Assembly (NCBI GenBank): GCA_031976225.1
Contig: DALYLQ010000007.1
Location: 1 to 64,000, forward strand
DNA: 64,000 nt
Reading direction: 5' to 3'
DNA from: UBA10646 sp003456175
GTDB taxonomy: Bacteria; Bacteroidota; Bacteroidia; Chitinophagales; Chitinophagaceae
Part shown: piece after piece, positions 32,947 through 42,279 of the stretch
Layout of the letters: each line of letters begins with the position of its first letter
How positions within the stretch are numbered: position 1 is the stretch's first letter
Translations under genes and position numbers: made by a program
Notes under the pieces: model-generated
Seen by the model: only the letters and a program-made list of their open reading frames with translations
What the model was told of the DNA's origin: nothing
Databases searched by the model: none

Positions 32947-35406
32947 ATGAAATATTTTATTACAGCGTATAAGCTCTTATTTTCCATTGCTGTATTTACG
33001 ATATCTATAACAGCAAAGGCGCAAGATTTGTTGAAAGGTGCAGATCTTTCTACATTCAGAGTAGAGCAAGTTTCGGATGCTGATATTGCTAAGCTGAAAG
33101 TGCAATTGGAGGAAATGGGTATTTCTGAGGCTCAGGCAGAACAATTAGCGCTTGCTAAGGGCATGCCAGCCAGTGAAATACAAAAGTTGAAGGCCAGGCT
33201 CATGCAGCTCGATACCAAACCAGTAGGTAATATGGCTCCAAGCGGTAAAAGTGCTATTGTAGCAGCTAACAGCACTAATGTTACCTTAAATAGTAGTATC
33301 ATTCCGATAGTAAAAGAAACTGCGAAATCAAATAGGGTTTTTGGTGCCGAGATTTTCGAAAATGCGAGTCTTAGTTTTGAGCCTAACTTGAGAATAAGTG
33401 CACCTCAGAATTATGAATTGGGCACTGATGATGTTATCCAAGTACTGATTTATGGAATACAAGAGGCTCGCTACGAGTTGCCTGTTACCAATGAAGGATT
33501 CATATATATCCCTAATGCTGGTTTAATTCGGTTGGCCGGACTTACCCTTGAAGCTGCAACACAAAAAATCAATCAAGTGCTTGCGGCTGGGCCTTATGGA
33601 ACACTTAAAAACGGGTCTAGTAAGTTATCGGTTACGTTGAGCAGGGTTAAAAGTATTCGTGTAACCATATTGGGTGCTCAAAAACCTGGTACATATACCA
33701 TTTCTTCGCTGGGAACCGTGTTTCATGCCCTTTATTTGAGTGGTGGACCTAACGCGACAGGCTCTTACAGAAAAATTGAACTGATTCGGAATAACAAAAT
33801 TGTTCGGGTGATAGATCTGTACAAGTTACTGGCAAAAGGTACGTTAATTGATAATGTGCAGTTACGTGATAATGATGTTATTAGAATACCCGCATTTGAT
33901 AATCGTGTTGAACTTATCGGCGAAGTGAAAAGGGCCGGGTTGTTCGAATTATTAGCCAACGAAACTTTCAACGATTTGGTGGCATATGCCCAAGGTTATA
34001 CAAGCAACGCTTACAAGGCTAGTATTAAAGTAATTACTAATACCGATCTTGAGAAAAAAGTAGAAGATATCAGCAAAGAAAACTTTGCAAGTTACACACC
34101 ACAAAATGGCGATCAAATTACAGTAGGTTCACTTTTAGACAGGCTTAAGAATAGAGTAACTATTATTGGTGCTGTGTTCAGACCTGGTGAGTATGCAGTA
34201 ACACCTAACCTTACGGTAAATGATCTACTGAAGAAGGCAGAAGGTTTAAAAGATGAAGCCTACCTAGATAGAGGTATCTTAATTAGAGAGAATAAAGATT
34301 TAACGAAGTCGGTTATTAGCTTTAATGTGAAAGATGTTGCAGAAGGACGAACACTGATAGCATTACAGCGCAACGACTTGGTACAAATATCTGCTATACC
34401 AACCCTTGCGAACGAACAGTACATTTATATTGAAGGTGAGGTTAAAAAGCCCGGTCGATATGCTTATTTCGATAGTATGACCTTAAAAGACGCCATTATC
34501 TTAAGCGATGGCTTCACAGATTTGGCCTTTGGAAAGCAAATAGAAATTGCCCGTTTTATAAAGCGAGATAGTTTGTCTAATACCGATGTACGTATAAGCG
34601 ATGTTATTACCATGAGTGATACAGTTGATCTATTAAGAGGTCTTGCTGATATCACACTGAAATCAAAAGACATGGTAATTATAAAGCAACAGCCGGGCTA
34701 TATGCTTCCTAAAACTGTTTTTGCAAGAGGTGAAATTCAACTTCCGGGTAAGTATGCTATTAAAACAAGGAATGAGAAGGTGAGTGATTTGCTGCAAAGA
34801 ATCGGAGGCTTCACCCCAGAGGCTGATATTGATGGAGCATACATTCAAAGAAGAAAGCAGGCCGGCTCATTATCGGAAGATGTACGCTTACAAACCGTAA
34901 AAAAAATTCAAGATCAGCTAAAAGATTCAACAGGTGCAATTGTTAAGCAAGTGAGTAGGCCTGTAGATCAAATACCTTTAAACATTGCTTACATTCAAAA
35001 GAATCCTGGCTCTAAGGAAGATATCTTTCTAGAGGACGGCGATGTGTTTTACATACCCAAAAAAGATCCGCAAGTTAAAGTTACTGGTGAGGTAATGTTC
35101 CCTACACAAATACCTTACGACAATAAGCTTACATTGAAATCGTACATCAACGCAGCAGGTGGTTTCACAGAAGATGCTTCGATGAAGCGAGTATATGTAC
35201 TATACGCCAATGGTAAAGCAGCTGTAAGAAAAAACTATTTATTGTTTAGAACTTATCCAAAAGTTAAACCCGGTTCTGAGATTATTGTACCGAGGCCAAA
35301 TGCCGATAGACGTCCTAAACGTTCACTCCAAGAAAACATAGCTATTACCAGTGCCGTAGCATCATTAGCTGCTGTTGTAATAGCATTAATCAATGTAATA
35401 AGGTAG
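32947..35406 (+). CDS. SLBB-domain polysaccharide export protein (Wza-like), first copy
   Basis: 819 residues. Signal peptide (LLFSIAVFTISITAKAQ), then a helical N-terminal part found in Bacteroidota exporters (VSDADIAKLKVQLEEMGISEAQ), a Poly_export domain (NYELGTDDVIQVLIYG, about residues 155-230) and a chain of five or six SLBB domains (each with a GEVKRPG or GAVFRPG core), ending in a hydrophobic stretch (VASLAAVVIALINVI). It should form the periplasm-to-outer-membrane channel for the exported sugar. The next gene follows one base after its stop. A copy of the 15-base word at 34208-34222 encodes NLTVN. A second copy of the exporter is at 46474. Confidence 0.9.
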   Translation: MKYFITAYKLLFSIAVFTISITAKAQDLLKGADLSTFRVEQVSDADIAKLKVQLEEMGISEAQAEQLALAKGMPASEIQKLKARLMQLDTKPVGNMAPSGKSAIVAANSTNVTLNSSIIPIVKETAKSNRVFGAEIFENASLSFEPNLRISAPQNYELGTDDVIQVLIYGIQEARYELPVTNEGFIYIPNAGLIRLAGLTLEAATQKINQVLAAGPYGTLKNGSSKLSVTLSRVKSIRVTILGAQKPGTYTISSLGTVFHALYLSGGPNATGSYRKIELIRNNKIVRVIDLYKLLAKGTLIDNVQLRDNDVIRIPAFDNRVELIGEVKRAGLFELLANETFNDLVAYAQGYTSNAYKASIKVITNTDLEKKVEDISKENFASYTPQNGDQITVGSLLDRLKNRVTIIGAVFRPGEYAVTPNLTVNDLLKKAEGLKDEAYLDRGILIRENKDLTKSVISFNVKDVAEGRTLIALQRNDLVQISAIPTLANEQYIYIEGEVKKPGRYAYFDSMTLKDAIILSDGFTDLAFGKQIEIARFIKRDSLSNTDVRISDVITMSDTVDLLRGLADITLKSKDMVIIKQQPGYMLPKTVFARGEIQLPGKYAIKTRNEKVSDLLQRIGGFTPEADIDGAYIQRRKQAGSLSEDVRLQTVKKIQDQLKDSTGAIVKQVSRPVDQIPLNIAYIQKNPGSKEDIFLEDGDVFYIPKKDPQVKVTGEVMFPTQIPYDNKLTLKSYINAAGGFTEDASMKRVYVLYANGKAAVRKNYLLFRTYPKVKPGSEIIVPRPNADRRPKRSLQENIAITSAVASLAAVVIALINVIR
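34208..34222 (+). repeat. Exact copy of the 15-base word inside the SLBB gene
   Basis: ACCTTACGGTAAATG in the coding strand, translated NLTVN within an SLBB domain. Confidence 0.9.
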
Positions 35407-35407
35407 T

Positions 35408-36457
35408 ATGACTACTAACAAAGAAATTTCTTTTATAGATGTTGTAAATAAGGTTGTAGCATTTATAAAGCTACTTCTCAGGAATTGGCTTTTTCTTGGA
35501 TGCTGTTCCTTAGTGGGTGGTATTATAGGTATAGCAATAGCATTTTATACCAAACCAACCTATGAAGCGAAAAGTGTTTTTGTGTTGAGTAATCAACCCA
35601 GATCTTCTGGTTTAATGAACTTGGCCAGCCAGTTTGGCTTTAGTTTAGGTAATAGTGGTGCAGATGCGTTTAGTGACGATAATATATTATCGCTATTCAG
35701 ATCTGTATACTTAAGCGAAAGGGTGCTATTCAAGAAATTGCCTAACACTAATGATAATCTGATCAATTTATACTGTCGTTCACTACAATTAGATAAAGGT
35801 TGGGCTAAAAAAGATAGGCTTAAGCATGCGTTCCCATTTCCATTGTCGCCTAAGTTAATGACTGGCGTACAAGATAGCTTGTTCAGGGAAGTGCAGGATG
35901 TGATCATGAAATCTAACTTCAATGTTGTAAGAAACGATAAGAAAACAAACATCTACGAAATTTATACTAAGAGTAAGAACGAAATGTTTGCTCTGTACTT
36001 TACTAGGTACATTGTAGATGAAACAACGCAATTTTATATTGAAACGAAAACAAAACTTGCTCGCCAAAATCTCGATATGCTTCAGAAAGAAGCAGACAGT
36101 CTTCGTACACTTTTGGAGCGTAGTATTAATTCTACTGCAGTTGCACTAGACAATGTATATAATTTGAACCCGTCTTTACAAGTTAATAGAACTCCTGTTC
36201 AAAAAAATCAAGCTCAAACAACTGTTATCGCTGCAGCCTATGGCGAAGTAGTTAAAAACCTAGAAGTAGCGAAAATTACACTCCAAAAAGAAACACCATT
36301 GTTTCAGATGGTAGATGAACCAAGGATGCCCTTAAAAGCTAAGAAGCTGGGCAAATTATTTAGTTTGGTAGTAGGTTCGTTCCTTGCAGGTGTATTAGGT
36401 ATTATGTTCTTGTTGTTTAAGAAGCTGCTAAAAGTTAGGCGTGCGTATGGTAAGTGA
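35408..36457 (+). CDS. Chain-length determinant (Wzz/GNVR) protein, first copy
   Basis: 349 residues with two transmembrane helices, one near residues 27-50 and one near the C-terminus, flanking a periplasmic coiled-coil part (ARQNLDMLQKEADSLRTLLERS). The last periplasmic part carries the Wzz proline motif as DEPRMPLKAKK. There is no cytoplasmic kinase domain (no Walker motifs), so it is a co-polymerase without BY-kinase. It pairs with the preceding export protein and should set chain length together with the polymerase. Confidence 0.86.
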   Translation: MTTNKEISFIDVVNKVVAFIKLLLRNWLFLGCCSLVGGIIGIAIAFYTKPTYEAKSVFVLSNQPRSSGLMNLASQFGFSLGNSGADAFSDDNILSLFRSVYLSERVLFKKLPNTNDNLINLYCRSLQLDKGWAKKDRLKHAFPFPLSPKLMTGVQDSLFREVQDVIMKSNFNVVRNDKKTNIYEIYTKSKNEMFALYFTRYIVDETTQFYIETKTKLARQNLDMLQKEADSLRTLLERSINSTAVALDNVYNLNPSLQVNRTPVQKNQAQTTVIAAAYGEVVKNLEVAKITLQKETPLFQMVDEPRMPLKAKKLGKLFSLVVGSFLAGVLGIMFLLFKKLLKVRRAYGK

Positions 36458-37322
36458 TAGTTGTGTTGTAAAGCTTGATGGAGGATTAGGAAATCAACTA
36501 TTCCAATATGCATTTATAAAAAGTATTGGGCTCAAATATGGGATAGATTACTTTGCTGATATTTCTGCATACACAGAGGCAAAGGGCAGAGGTAGTTTTG
36601 AACTTAACAAACTCAATGTTCCCCAACAGCGAATTATTAGCCACAAAAACATAGTAAAACATATACACTTTCTGAGATTACTTCGAAAGTTGCCTAAAAT
36701 GCCTTTGAGCAATTTTTTTATTGAGCGAGATGTAAACTTTGATCAGGCGGCTACTCAAAAATGTTATAGACTGTATTATGGTTACTTCCAATCGTACAAA
36801 TACTTTGAAGATATAAAAGAAGCATTACGCTCTGAGTTTACATGCAATATTGCCGATGTTACTTCGTTTGCTAACGAAATAAAGAGTTGTAATAACGCAA
36901 TTGCTTTGCACGTACGCCGAGGTGATTATCTATCTAATAAAAAGGCAGCTTCAAAAATGGCTCATCTTACCGATGAGTACTATACAAGTGCACTGAATCT
37001 CCTGAAGAGCCAATTAGCAGATGCTAGGGTTTTTATATTTTCAAATGATATTGATTGGGTTACAAATGTACTTGTTAAGAAACTTTCTGTTATAGCGCCA
37101 TGTACAATCGTTGATACAAGTAGTATGGCACACGCAGCGTTAATTGATTTTAGTTTAATGAAAATGTGTAAGCATCAAATCATTGCCAATAGCACATTCA
37201 GTTGGTGGTCTGCATATTTAAATCCTTATCCTAATAAGTTGGTGGTAGCGCCATCAAAATGGTACCAAGCAATCAAGCATAATTTATCAGACCTTTATCC
37301 AAGCGAATGGATAGTAGTATAG
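36441..37322 (+). CDS. Alpha-1,2-fucosyltransferase, GT11 (copy 1)
   Basis: 293 residues. Transfers L-fucose from GDP-fucose to a sugar acceptor. Family motifs are the donor-site KLDGGLGNQLFQYAF near the N-terminus, ALHVRRGDYLS in the middle (GDP-fucose binding) and STFSWWSAYLN at the C-terminus, the three GT11 motifs. The start overlaps the wzz end by 17 bases; an ATG two codons later is also possible. The GDP-fucose it needs is made by Gmd and Fcl at 44408-46449. Confidence 0.9.
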   Translation: MRMVSDSCVVKLDGGLGNQLFQYAFIKSIGLKYGIDYFADISAYTEAKGRGSFELNKLNVPQQRIISHKNIVKHIHFLRLLRKLPKMPLSNFFIERDVNFDQAATQKCYRLYYGYFQSYKYFEDIKEALRSEFTCNIADVTSFANEIKSCNNAIALHVRRGDYLSNKKAASKMAHLTDEYYTSALNLLKSQLADARVFIFSNDIDWVTNVLVKKLSVIAPCTIVDTSSMAHAALIDFSLMKMCKHQIIANSTFSWWSAYLNPYPNKLVVAPSKWYQAIKHNLSDLYPSEWIVV

Positions 37323-37325
37323 CAC

Positions 37326-38519
37326 ATGGGAATTAAAAAATATGCTTTAGTGGTTCTTTGGTACGTAGTGCCGCTGATAATTTTATTTTTAACCGAAGGT
37401 GTTTTTCTACCACGTGCTACTACTGTTGTTGCACTATTTGTGGTTGCATTTACCATAGGATATGTAACATTTGAGCAAGCAACATTCCCTACGTTTAGTT
37501 GGAGTATAAGAGATTTATCGTATAGTTTTTTCAAGTATTTGGTTTATATCGTTGCAATTGTAGAACTCTATGGTATCTATAGGATATACAACGATGGCTT
37601 TGAGATAGCTACTTATCGGATGGATTTCTATGAATCGTCTGGAGGTATTTTTAAATCTAACTATCTATTTACATTTTATTCAGTATTTCTTACACCTGGC
37701 TTGTTACTAGCAACCATTTTCTTTCTTAGTAACAACTTCGATAAAAAAAATAAGCGGTTAATATACCTATGCTTCTTTTTGATTGTTCTCGATGGTATTA
37801 TTAGATTAGGTAGGTTTCAATACATTTTCGTTTTCTTTTTTTTATACCTCTTTCATTCAAAATTAGGTCTCAAGAAAAGGGTGCTTTACATCGGTGCATC
37901 TATTATTCTTGCAATATCATTTATCACTGTATATATACGGCAGTTTTTTGTAGACTTAGCAGTAGGAGGCATATCTGATATTATCAACTACGAAGTTTTT
38001 AGAAAAAGTGTACTCGACTATCAGTATGTAGGCTATTTTCTCTTCGAACATTTTACAGAAGATCGACCATTTTTTGGTAACCCGCTAGAATGTAATACGA
38101 TAAGTTCTTTGTTTCTTATTTTGAAAATATTCGTATCAAAAATTGGTATCAATTTAAATTACGCTTGGGAGGGCTATAACTTAAAGCTAACTGATGGTAA
38201 ATACATCGAAGTGCTCGATTACCAATACAATGCCTTCTCAACCAATTTCTTTCCTATTTATCTAGATGCTGGCTACATCGGCATTTTTCTTTATGGCTTA
38301 ATGGCTGGCGTTATTTTCGGACTTAAATCCGAAAGTATATTCATTAAGTTTTTACAAGTACTCAATTTTTTCATGCTAATTTTTGGGATATACCAACCTA
38401 TTATTACCTCGTTATCAGGCTTAATATTAATTGCCGGATACATTATTGTTGTAACAGTATTGGTGAAACAAATTAAATACTTCGTAAAATTTCAATCAAA
38501 GCAACGGCTAACGGGTTAA
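37326..38519 (+). CDS. O-antigen polymerase-like membrane protein (Wzy candidate)
   Basis: 397 residues with about 10 to 12 transmembrane segments and one large loop (from about residue 205 to 300) between helices, the layout expected of a Wzy-type polymerase. Sequence identity across Wzy proteins is low, so position in the locus and topology are the evidence. It should join repeat units on the periplasmic side. It is unusually AT-rich and Phe/Ile-rich, as such genes commonly are. Confidence 0.72.
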   Translation: MGIKKYALVVLWYVVPLIILFLTEGVFLPRATTVVALFVVAFTIGYVTFEQATFPTFSWSIRDLSYSFFKYLVYIVAIVELYGIYRIYNDGFEIATYRMDFYESSGGIFKSNYLFTFYSVFLTPGLLLATIFFLSNNFDKKNKRLIYLCFFLIVLDGIIRLGRFQYIFVFFFLYLFHSKLGLKKRVLYIGASIILAISFITVYIRQFFVDLAVGGISDIINYEVFRKSVLDYQYVGYFLFEHFTEDRPFFGNPLECNTISSLFLILKIFVSKIGINLNYAWEGYNLKLTDGKYIEVLDYQYNAFSTNFFPIYLDAGYIGIFLYGLMAGVIFGLKSESIFIKFLQVLNFFMLIFGIYQPIITSLSGLILIAGYIIVVTVLVKQIKYFVKFQSKQRLTG

Positions 38520-38544
38520 CATAGCTGCTAACGCATTCACTTTA

Positions 38545-39486
38545 ATGACACTTCCTGTTCTAATCATTACATACAACCGCTTCGAGCTTGTATTAACCAT
38601 ACTAGAGGCACTCAACAAAAACCATTACAAGAAAGTATACATCGCTATTGATCATTATCCACGCGATGCAGCAGGATTCAACAAAATTGAAGCTTATCTA
38701 GAAGCAAATCAGTTTGACTTCCAATTAAAAAAGTCGGTTGAAAATATTGGTTGCGAACGCAATGTAATTACTGGTATCAAATGGTTTTTTGAACACGAAG
38801 AAAGAGGTATTATCCTTGAAGATGATTGTATACCAACAGTTGGTTTTTTTAGTTTTTTAGAACACAGTAAAAATGTCGAAGGTGTACTTGATAAAAATAT
38901 TAGTTTTTTCTCTAACTGTATACAGCATAACAAGCGCTTCTATTTATATCAATCTTACATTCCTTTCTTTTGGGGCTGGTACACAAACAGAAATTACTTT
39001 AAGCAGTTCTATGAGTTTGTAGTAACAAGCCGTTTAAAGCTGCGAGATGTTTTAAAACTCCTTACGGTAAAAGATGTATCATTTCGAATAAAGCTAATTG
39101 TACTAATCAATTACGTTAGCTTCAGTTATGAACGTCATGGTACAAGTTGGGATAGTTTACTACATTATTATCAGTTTATTACTAAAAAGCCATTTTTTGT
39201 GCCATCACAGTCTATGATAGATAATAGGGGTTTTGGCAACTTGAATGTGGCATATACCCATACCAATAAATTACCCGATTGGTATAATGATCTAATATTT
39301 AGTAATAGCGAAATAAAAATCGATGCTATTAGTGAATCTTCAAAAGCAGAACATAACGATAGTGTATTTTTAAATCAGTTCTTCAAGCACTATTCGCATA
39401 ATATATTTATTTTAATTGGATACTTCTGTAAGCAGTACTTTAGAATGTTAAGGCAAGGCAAGCATAAGTCAGCATTTAAACTTTAA
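38545..39486 (+). CDS. HlpA-like glycosyltransferase
   Basis: 313 residues. N-terminal nucleotide-sugar fold: LPVLIITYNRFELVLTILEAL, KVYIAIDHYPRD, ENIGCERNVITGIKWFFEHEERGIILEDDCIP; the D-D pair in ILEDDC is the donor/metal site. This is the GT2-like group annotated as hemolytic protein HlpA-like in Bacteroidota. A short palindromic word, CCTTACGGTAAAAG (39060-39073), encodes LTVKD. Substrate not predictable. Confidence 0.75.
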   Translation: MTLPVLIITYNRFELVLTILEALNKNHYKKVYIAIDHYPRDAAGFNKIEAYLEANQFDFQLKKSVENIGCERNVITGIKWFFEHEERGIILEDDCIPTVGFFSFLEHSKNVEGVLDKNISFFSNCIQHNKRFYLYQSYIPFFWGWYTNRNYFKQFYEFVVTSRLKLRDVLKLLTVKDVSFRIKLIVLINYVSFSYERHGTSWDSLLHYYQFITKKPFFVPSQSMIDNRGFGNLNVAYTHTNKLPDWYNDLIFSNSEIKIDAISESSKAEHNDSVFLNQFFKHYSHNIFILIGYFCKQYFRMLRQGKHKSAFKL

Positions 39487-39605
39487 CAGCTCTTATTATC
39501 CAGTATACATCAGTGCTATGAATTATAAAATACAATGCTTTGTTCCATTCGCTGAATAGTTGATAATATATATTACCGTTTAAACCCTACAATAGTTAGA
39601 ATAGT

Positions 39606-40406
39606 TTGGCGTATTTTTTTTCAATCATCATAGTAACTTATAATCGAAGTCAACAACTTGAAGTAGCTATTAATAGCATTCTTGCACAAACGTTTAACGA
39701 CTATGAGATAATAGTAGTAGACGATTGTTCAACCGACGATACAAAGGATGTTGTTAAAAAATATGATATACCCAACTTTAGGTTTTTACAAACGCCGCAA
39801 AATACTGGTGGTCCTGCCACTCCGAGAAACATAGGTATAAAAAACGCTACTGGTTCTTGGATATGTTTCTGTGATAGTGATGATTTGTTTAAAGAAAATC
39901 ACCTAGCCGAAATTCACAGCTTAATTACTAGTAGAAAAATTACTAAAGCGGTTATCACTTGCAATGCCTATTTACGAGTTGATAATGAGCTAACAAGCAA
40001 TGTCTATTTTAAAGCGTTAGATATTCCTGTAAAACAAGTATCGTTGTTACGTAATTGGTTTCAGAATCACGGCATTTTAAGTACGCTTTGTATTGATAAC
40101 AATGAAGTGAGTTTATTTGATGAGCGTGCTTCTTATCGTAGTGTTGAAGATTACTTTTTTATTTTAAACAATCTAATCAGTCATCGAAAGCACTATTACA
40201 TCAACAAGCCAACTATTTGGTATAGCACTAATTCAAATGATTCTATACGAAATAGTTACACGGAGCATGGCAAAAAACTTTTTCGTTATAAAGCAAACAT
40301 TTTTCTCGAAAGAGCACTTTGGAAAAGAATAGATGGTATTTGCTATGCAGGTATTGTGTTGATTGATTACGCTAAGTACAAATTAAAAAGCTTAATTAGC
40401 AGTTAG
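39606..40406 (+). CDS. Glycosyltransferase family 2
   Basis: 266 residues with the GT-A fold start FSIIIVTYNRSQQLEVAINSILAQTF, the D-D-C of VVDDCSTDDT and FCDSDDLFKENHL carrying the DxD motif. The start is TTG at 39606, as no ATG precedes the first beta strand. It is separated by 119 bases without a gene from the preceding reading frame, in which I see no clear promoter or terminator. It should add one sugar to the lipid-linked repeat. Confidence 0.85.
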   Translation: MAYFFSIIIVTYNRSQQLEVAINSILAQTFNDYEIIVVDDCSTDDTKDVVKKYDIPNFRFLQTPQNTGGPATPRNIGIKNATGSWICFCDSDDLFKENHLAEIHSLITSRKITKAVITCNAYLRVDNELTSNVYFKALDIPVKQVSLLRNWFQNHGILSTLCIDNNEVSLFDERASYRSVEDYFFILNNLISHRKHYYINKPTIWYSTNSNDSIRNSYTEHGKKLFRYKANIFLERALWKRIDGICYAGIVLIDYAKYKLKSLISS

Positions 40407-40435
40407 CAGTTTAACTGCTGTTGATCATAGTGTTT

Positions 40436-41326
40436 ATGAAACAAAAAGTAGTGGTAAAATTAATGGGAGGACTAGGCAATCAAATGTTGCAGTTTGCAAC
40501 AGGATTTGCGCTAGCTCAAAAATTAAATGCAACCCTCTTTTTAGATACAAGCTATTATAAGATTAGTCATAAAAAAGGAGATACACCAAGAGCATTCGAG
40601 TTAGAGCATTTTAATGTTGCTTACAAATCTTATAAGCATCCCATCATTTCCAATTACATAGCTCAAATGTTTTTTGGTAAGTATCCTCATTTACGTAAGT
40701 ATATACTACCATTATTCGGAATAAAATATCTTACAGATGCAGATCAGCTAGGGGCATTAAAAATAAAAGCGCCTCTGGTTTATTTAGATGGTTATTGGCA
40801 AAGCAATAATTACTTCAATGCACAGTATAGCAATATTGTAAGTGCCTTTACACTAAAAGAAAATCTACAGCTGAAGTTGCAAAACTTCTTAAATGGTGTT
40901 GCTGGTCGTACTGCTGTTGCAGTGCATATTCGCAGAACAGATTATTTGCTTCCACATAGTAGTCATCATGTTTTAGATGTTCAATATTATAATGCTGCAA
41001 TCAACCATATTAAACAGTTACATCCACAAGCTGTATTTTATTTTTTTGGAGACGATCATCATTGGATAAAAGAAAATTTTGATATTGATGGTGCTACCAA
41101 GATACTTGTGAATGAAAACTTTGGCAGTAATTCATATTTAGATCTCACATTTATGAGTGCATGTCAGCATATCATTATTTCAAATAGCACTTTTAGTTGG
41201 TGGGCGGCATATTTAAATCAAAACACTAATAAAATTATCATAGCTCCACAAAAGTGGTTCTTACCTGGTAAATCCGGTGGTTTTAACTACGATTCTTTCA
41301 TACCAAACCACTGGACTAAAATTTAA
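40436..41326 (+). CDS. Alpha-1,2-fucosyltransferase, GT11 (copy 2)
   Basis: 296 residues from the ATG at 40436 (an upstream ATG at 40421 adds five hydrophobic residues). GT11 motifs are VKLMGGLGNQMLQFATG, AVAVHIRRTDYLL and STFSWWAAYLNQNTN. It is clearly a homologue but not a recent duplicate of the one at 36441; most residues differ outside the motifs. Two such enzymes suggest two fucose linkages in the repeat. It contains CATTTACGTAAGT (40688-40700), a sister word. Confidence 0.9.
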   Translation: MKQKVVVKLMGGLGNQMLQFATGFALAQKLNATLFLDTSYYKISHKKGDTPRAFELEHFNVAYKSYKHPIISNYIAQMFFGKYPHLRKYILPLFGIKYLTDADQLGALKIKAPLVYLDGYWQSNNYFNAQYSNIVSAFTLKENLQLKLQNFLNGVAGRTAVAVHIRRTDYLLPHSSHHVLDVQYYNAAINHIKQLHPQAVFYFFGDDHHWIKENFDIDGATKILVNENFGSNSYLDLTFMSACQHIIISNSTFSWWAAYLNQNTNKIIIAPQKWFLPGKSGGFNYDSFIPNHWTKI

Positions 41327-41333
41327 GCATAGC

Positions 41334-42275
41334 GTGTCAAAGGGTGTAATATTTGTAACAGATACTTATAAAAGAACAGTTAATGGCATTGCAGTTTTTT
41401 CAGAATTTTACATAAACGATGTTTTGATGCACAAGTATGATACTATTCTTGTGCTCGAAGCTGTTACGCAAGATTTTTTTCAGATTAAAACAAACAGTAA
41501 CGATTCAATTGTTTTTGACACAGTTATTGTGAATGCACATTTTTCAGGTGCAGACAAACTTGTAAGAAAGCTCAATCAATTTAAAGCACTTGTAGAAGAC
41601 AATGGATATGTACTTGAAAACAATTTTAAAAAAATTATTATTAGTCACGGTTGGGTAGCTGTTAAACTTCGATTTCATTTTTATCCGATATACTACAAAC
41701 TCAAAAATATAATAAGAGTTGGTCAGTTGCATCGCTTGAAGTATTATGATGAAGTATGCTTTATTTCAGGTAGCAGCGATAATTATAGACATAGCGATTT
41801 CACTTACGTAAAAGCTAACAAGCTCAAGTACGAGCTATACGATTTTATAAAAGCATATTTAGTACGCCATCAATCAGATGTAAAACAACCATTGGATAAT
41901 CAGGGAAATGGATTTGTATTTACAATTGCCAATTTTGAACCAGTAAAAAATATATGGTGGCTAGTGCGTTATGCTATTCAAAGGAAAATTACTGGTAGCA
42001 AGCCTAAGAACATCATCTTATTAACACAACAAAAAGCCTCTATTAACTATTTACTATTTGCTTTTCTGGCTAATAAGCTCAACATAGCTATTTGCAACAA
42101 TCAGCATAAAAAAAACGAATTACTAAGCACTTGCGACTATTTCTTTATTCCAAGCTATTCAGAATACACGCCCTTGGTGGCACTTGAAGCTTTCAAGTAT
42201 AATAAGCAAGTAGTCTCTCTGTATAAAATTACAGCGTTAAGTCCTTTGCCTAAGTATCATTATTTAAAACCGTAG
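41334..42275 (+). CDS. Glycosyltransferase, GT4-like
   Basis: About 313 residues. The start is placed at GTG 41334, 7 bases after the preceding stop, because the product then opens with a beta strand (KGVIFVTDTYKRTVNGIA) typical of a GT-B fold; an ATG at 41277 would overlap the fucosyltransferase by 50 bases. The C-terminal half carries the GT4 donor-site pattern FIPSYSEYTPLVALEAF. Overall similarity to well-known GT4 enzymes is weak, so linkage and donor are unknown. Confidence 0.68.
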   Translation: MSKGVIFVTDTYKRTVNGIAVFSEFYINDVLMHKYDTILVLEAVTQDFFQIKTNSNDSIVFDTVIVNAHFSGADKLVRKLNQFKALVEDNGYVLENNFKKIIISHGWVAVKLRFHFYPIYYKLKNIIRVGQLHRLKYYDEVCFISGSSDNYRHSDFTYVKANKLKYELYDFIKAYLVRHQSDVKQPLDNQGNGFVFTIANFEPVKNIWWLVRYAIQRKITGSKPKNIILLTQQKASINYLLFAFLANKLNIAICNNQHKKNELLSTCDYFFIPSYSEYTPLVALEAFKYNKQVVSLYKITALSPLPKYHYLKP

Positions 42276-42279
42276 TTGC

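Noticed and set aside
39487..39605. A promoter or small gene in the gap between two glycosyltransferase genes
   Set aside because: No full -33/-7 pair, hairpin or convincing reading frame is present; simple A/T-rich spacer.
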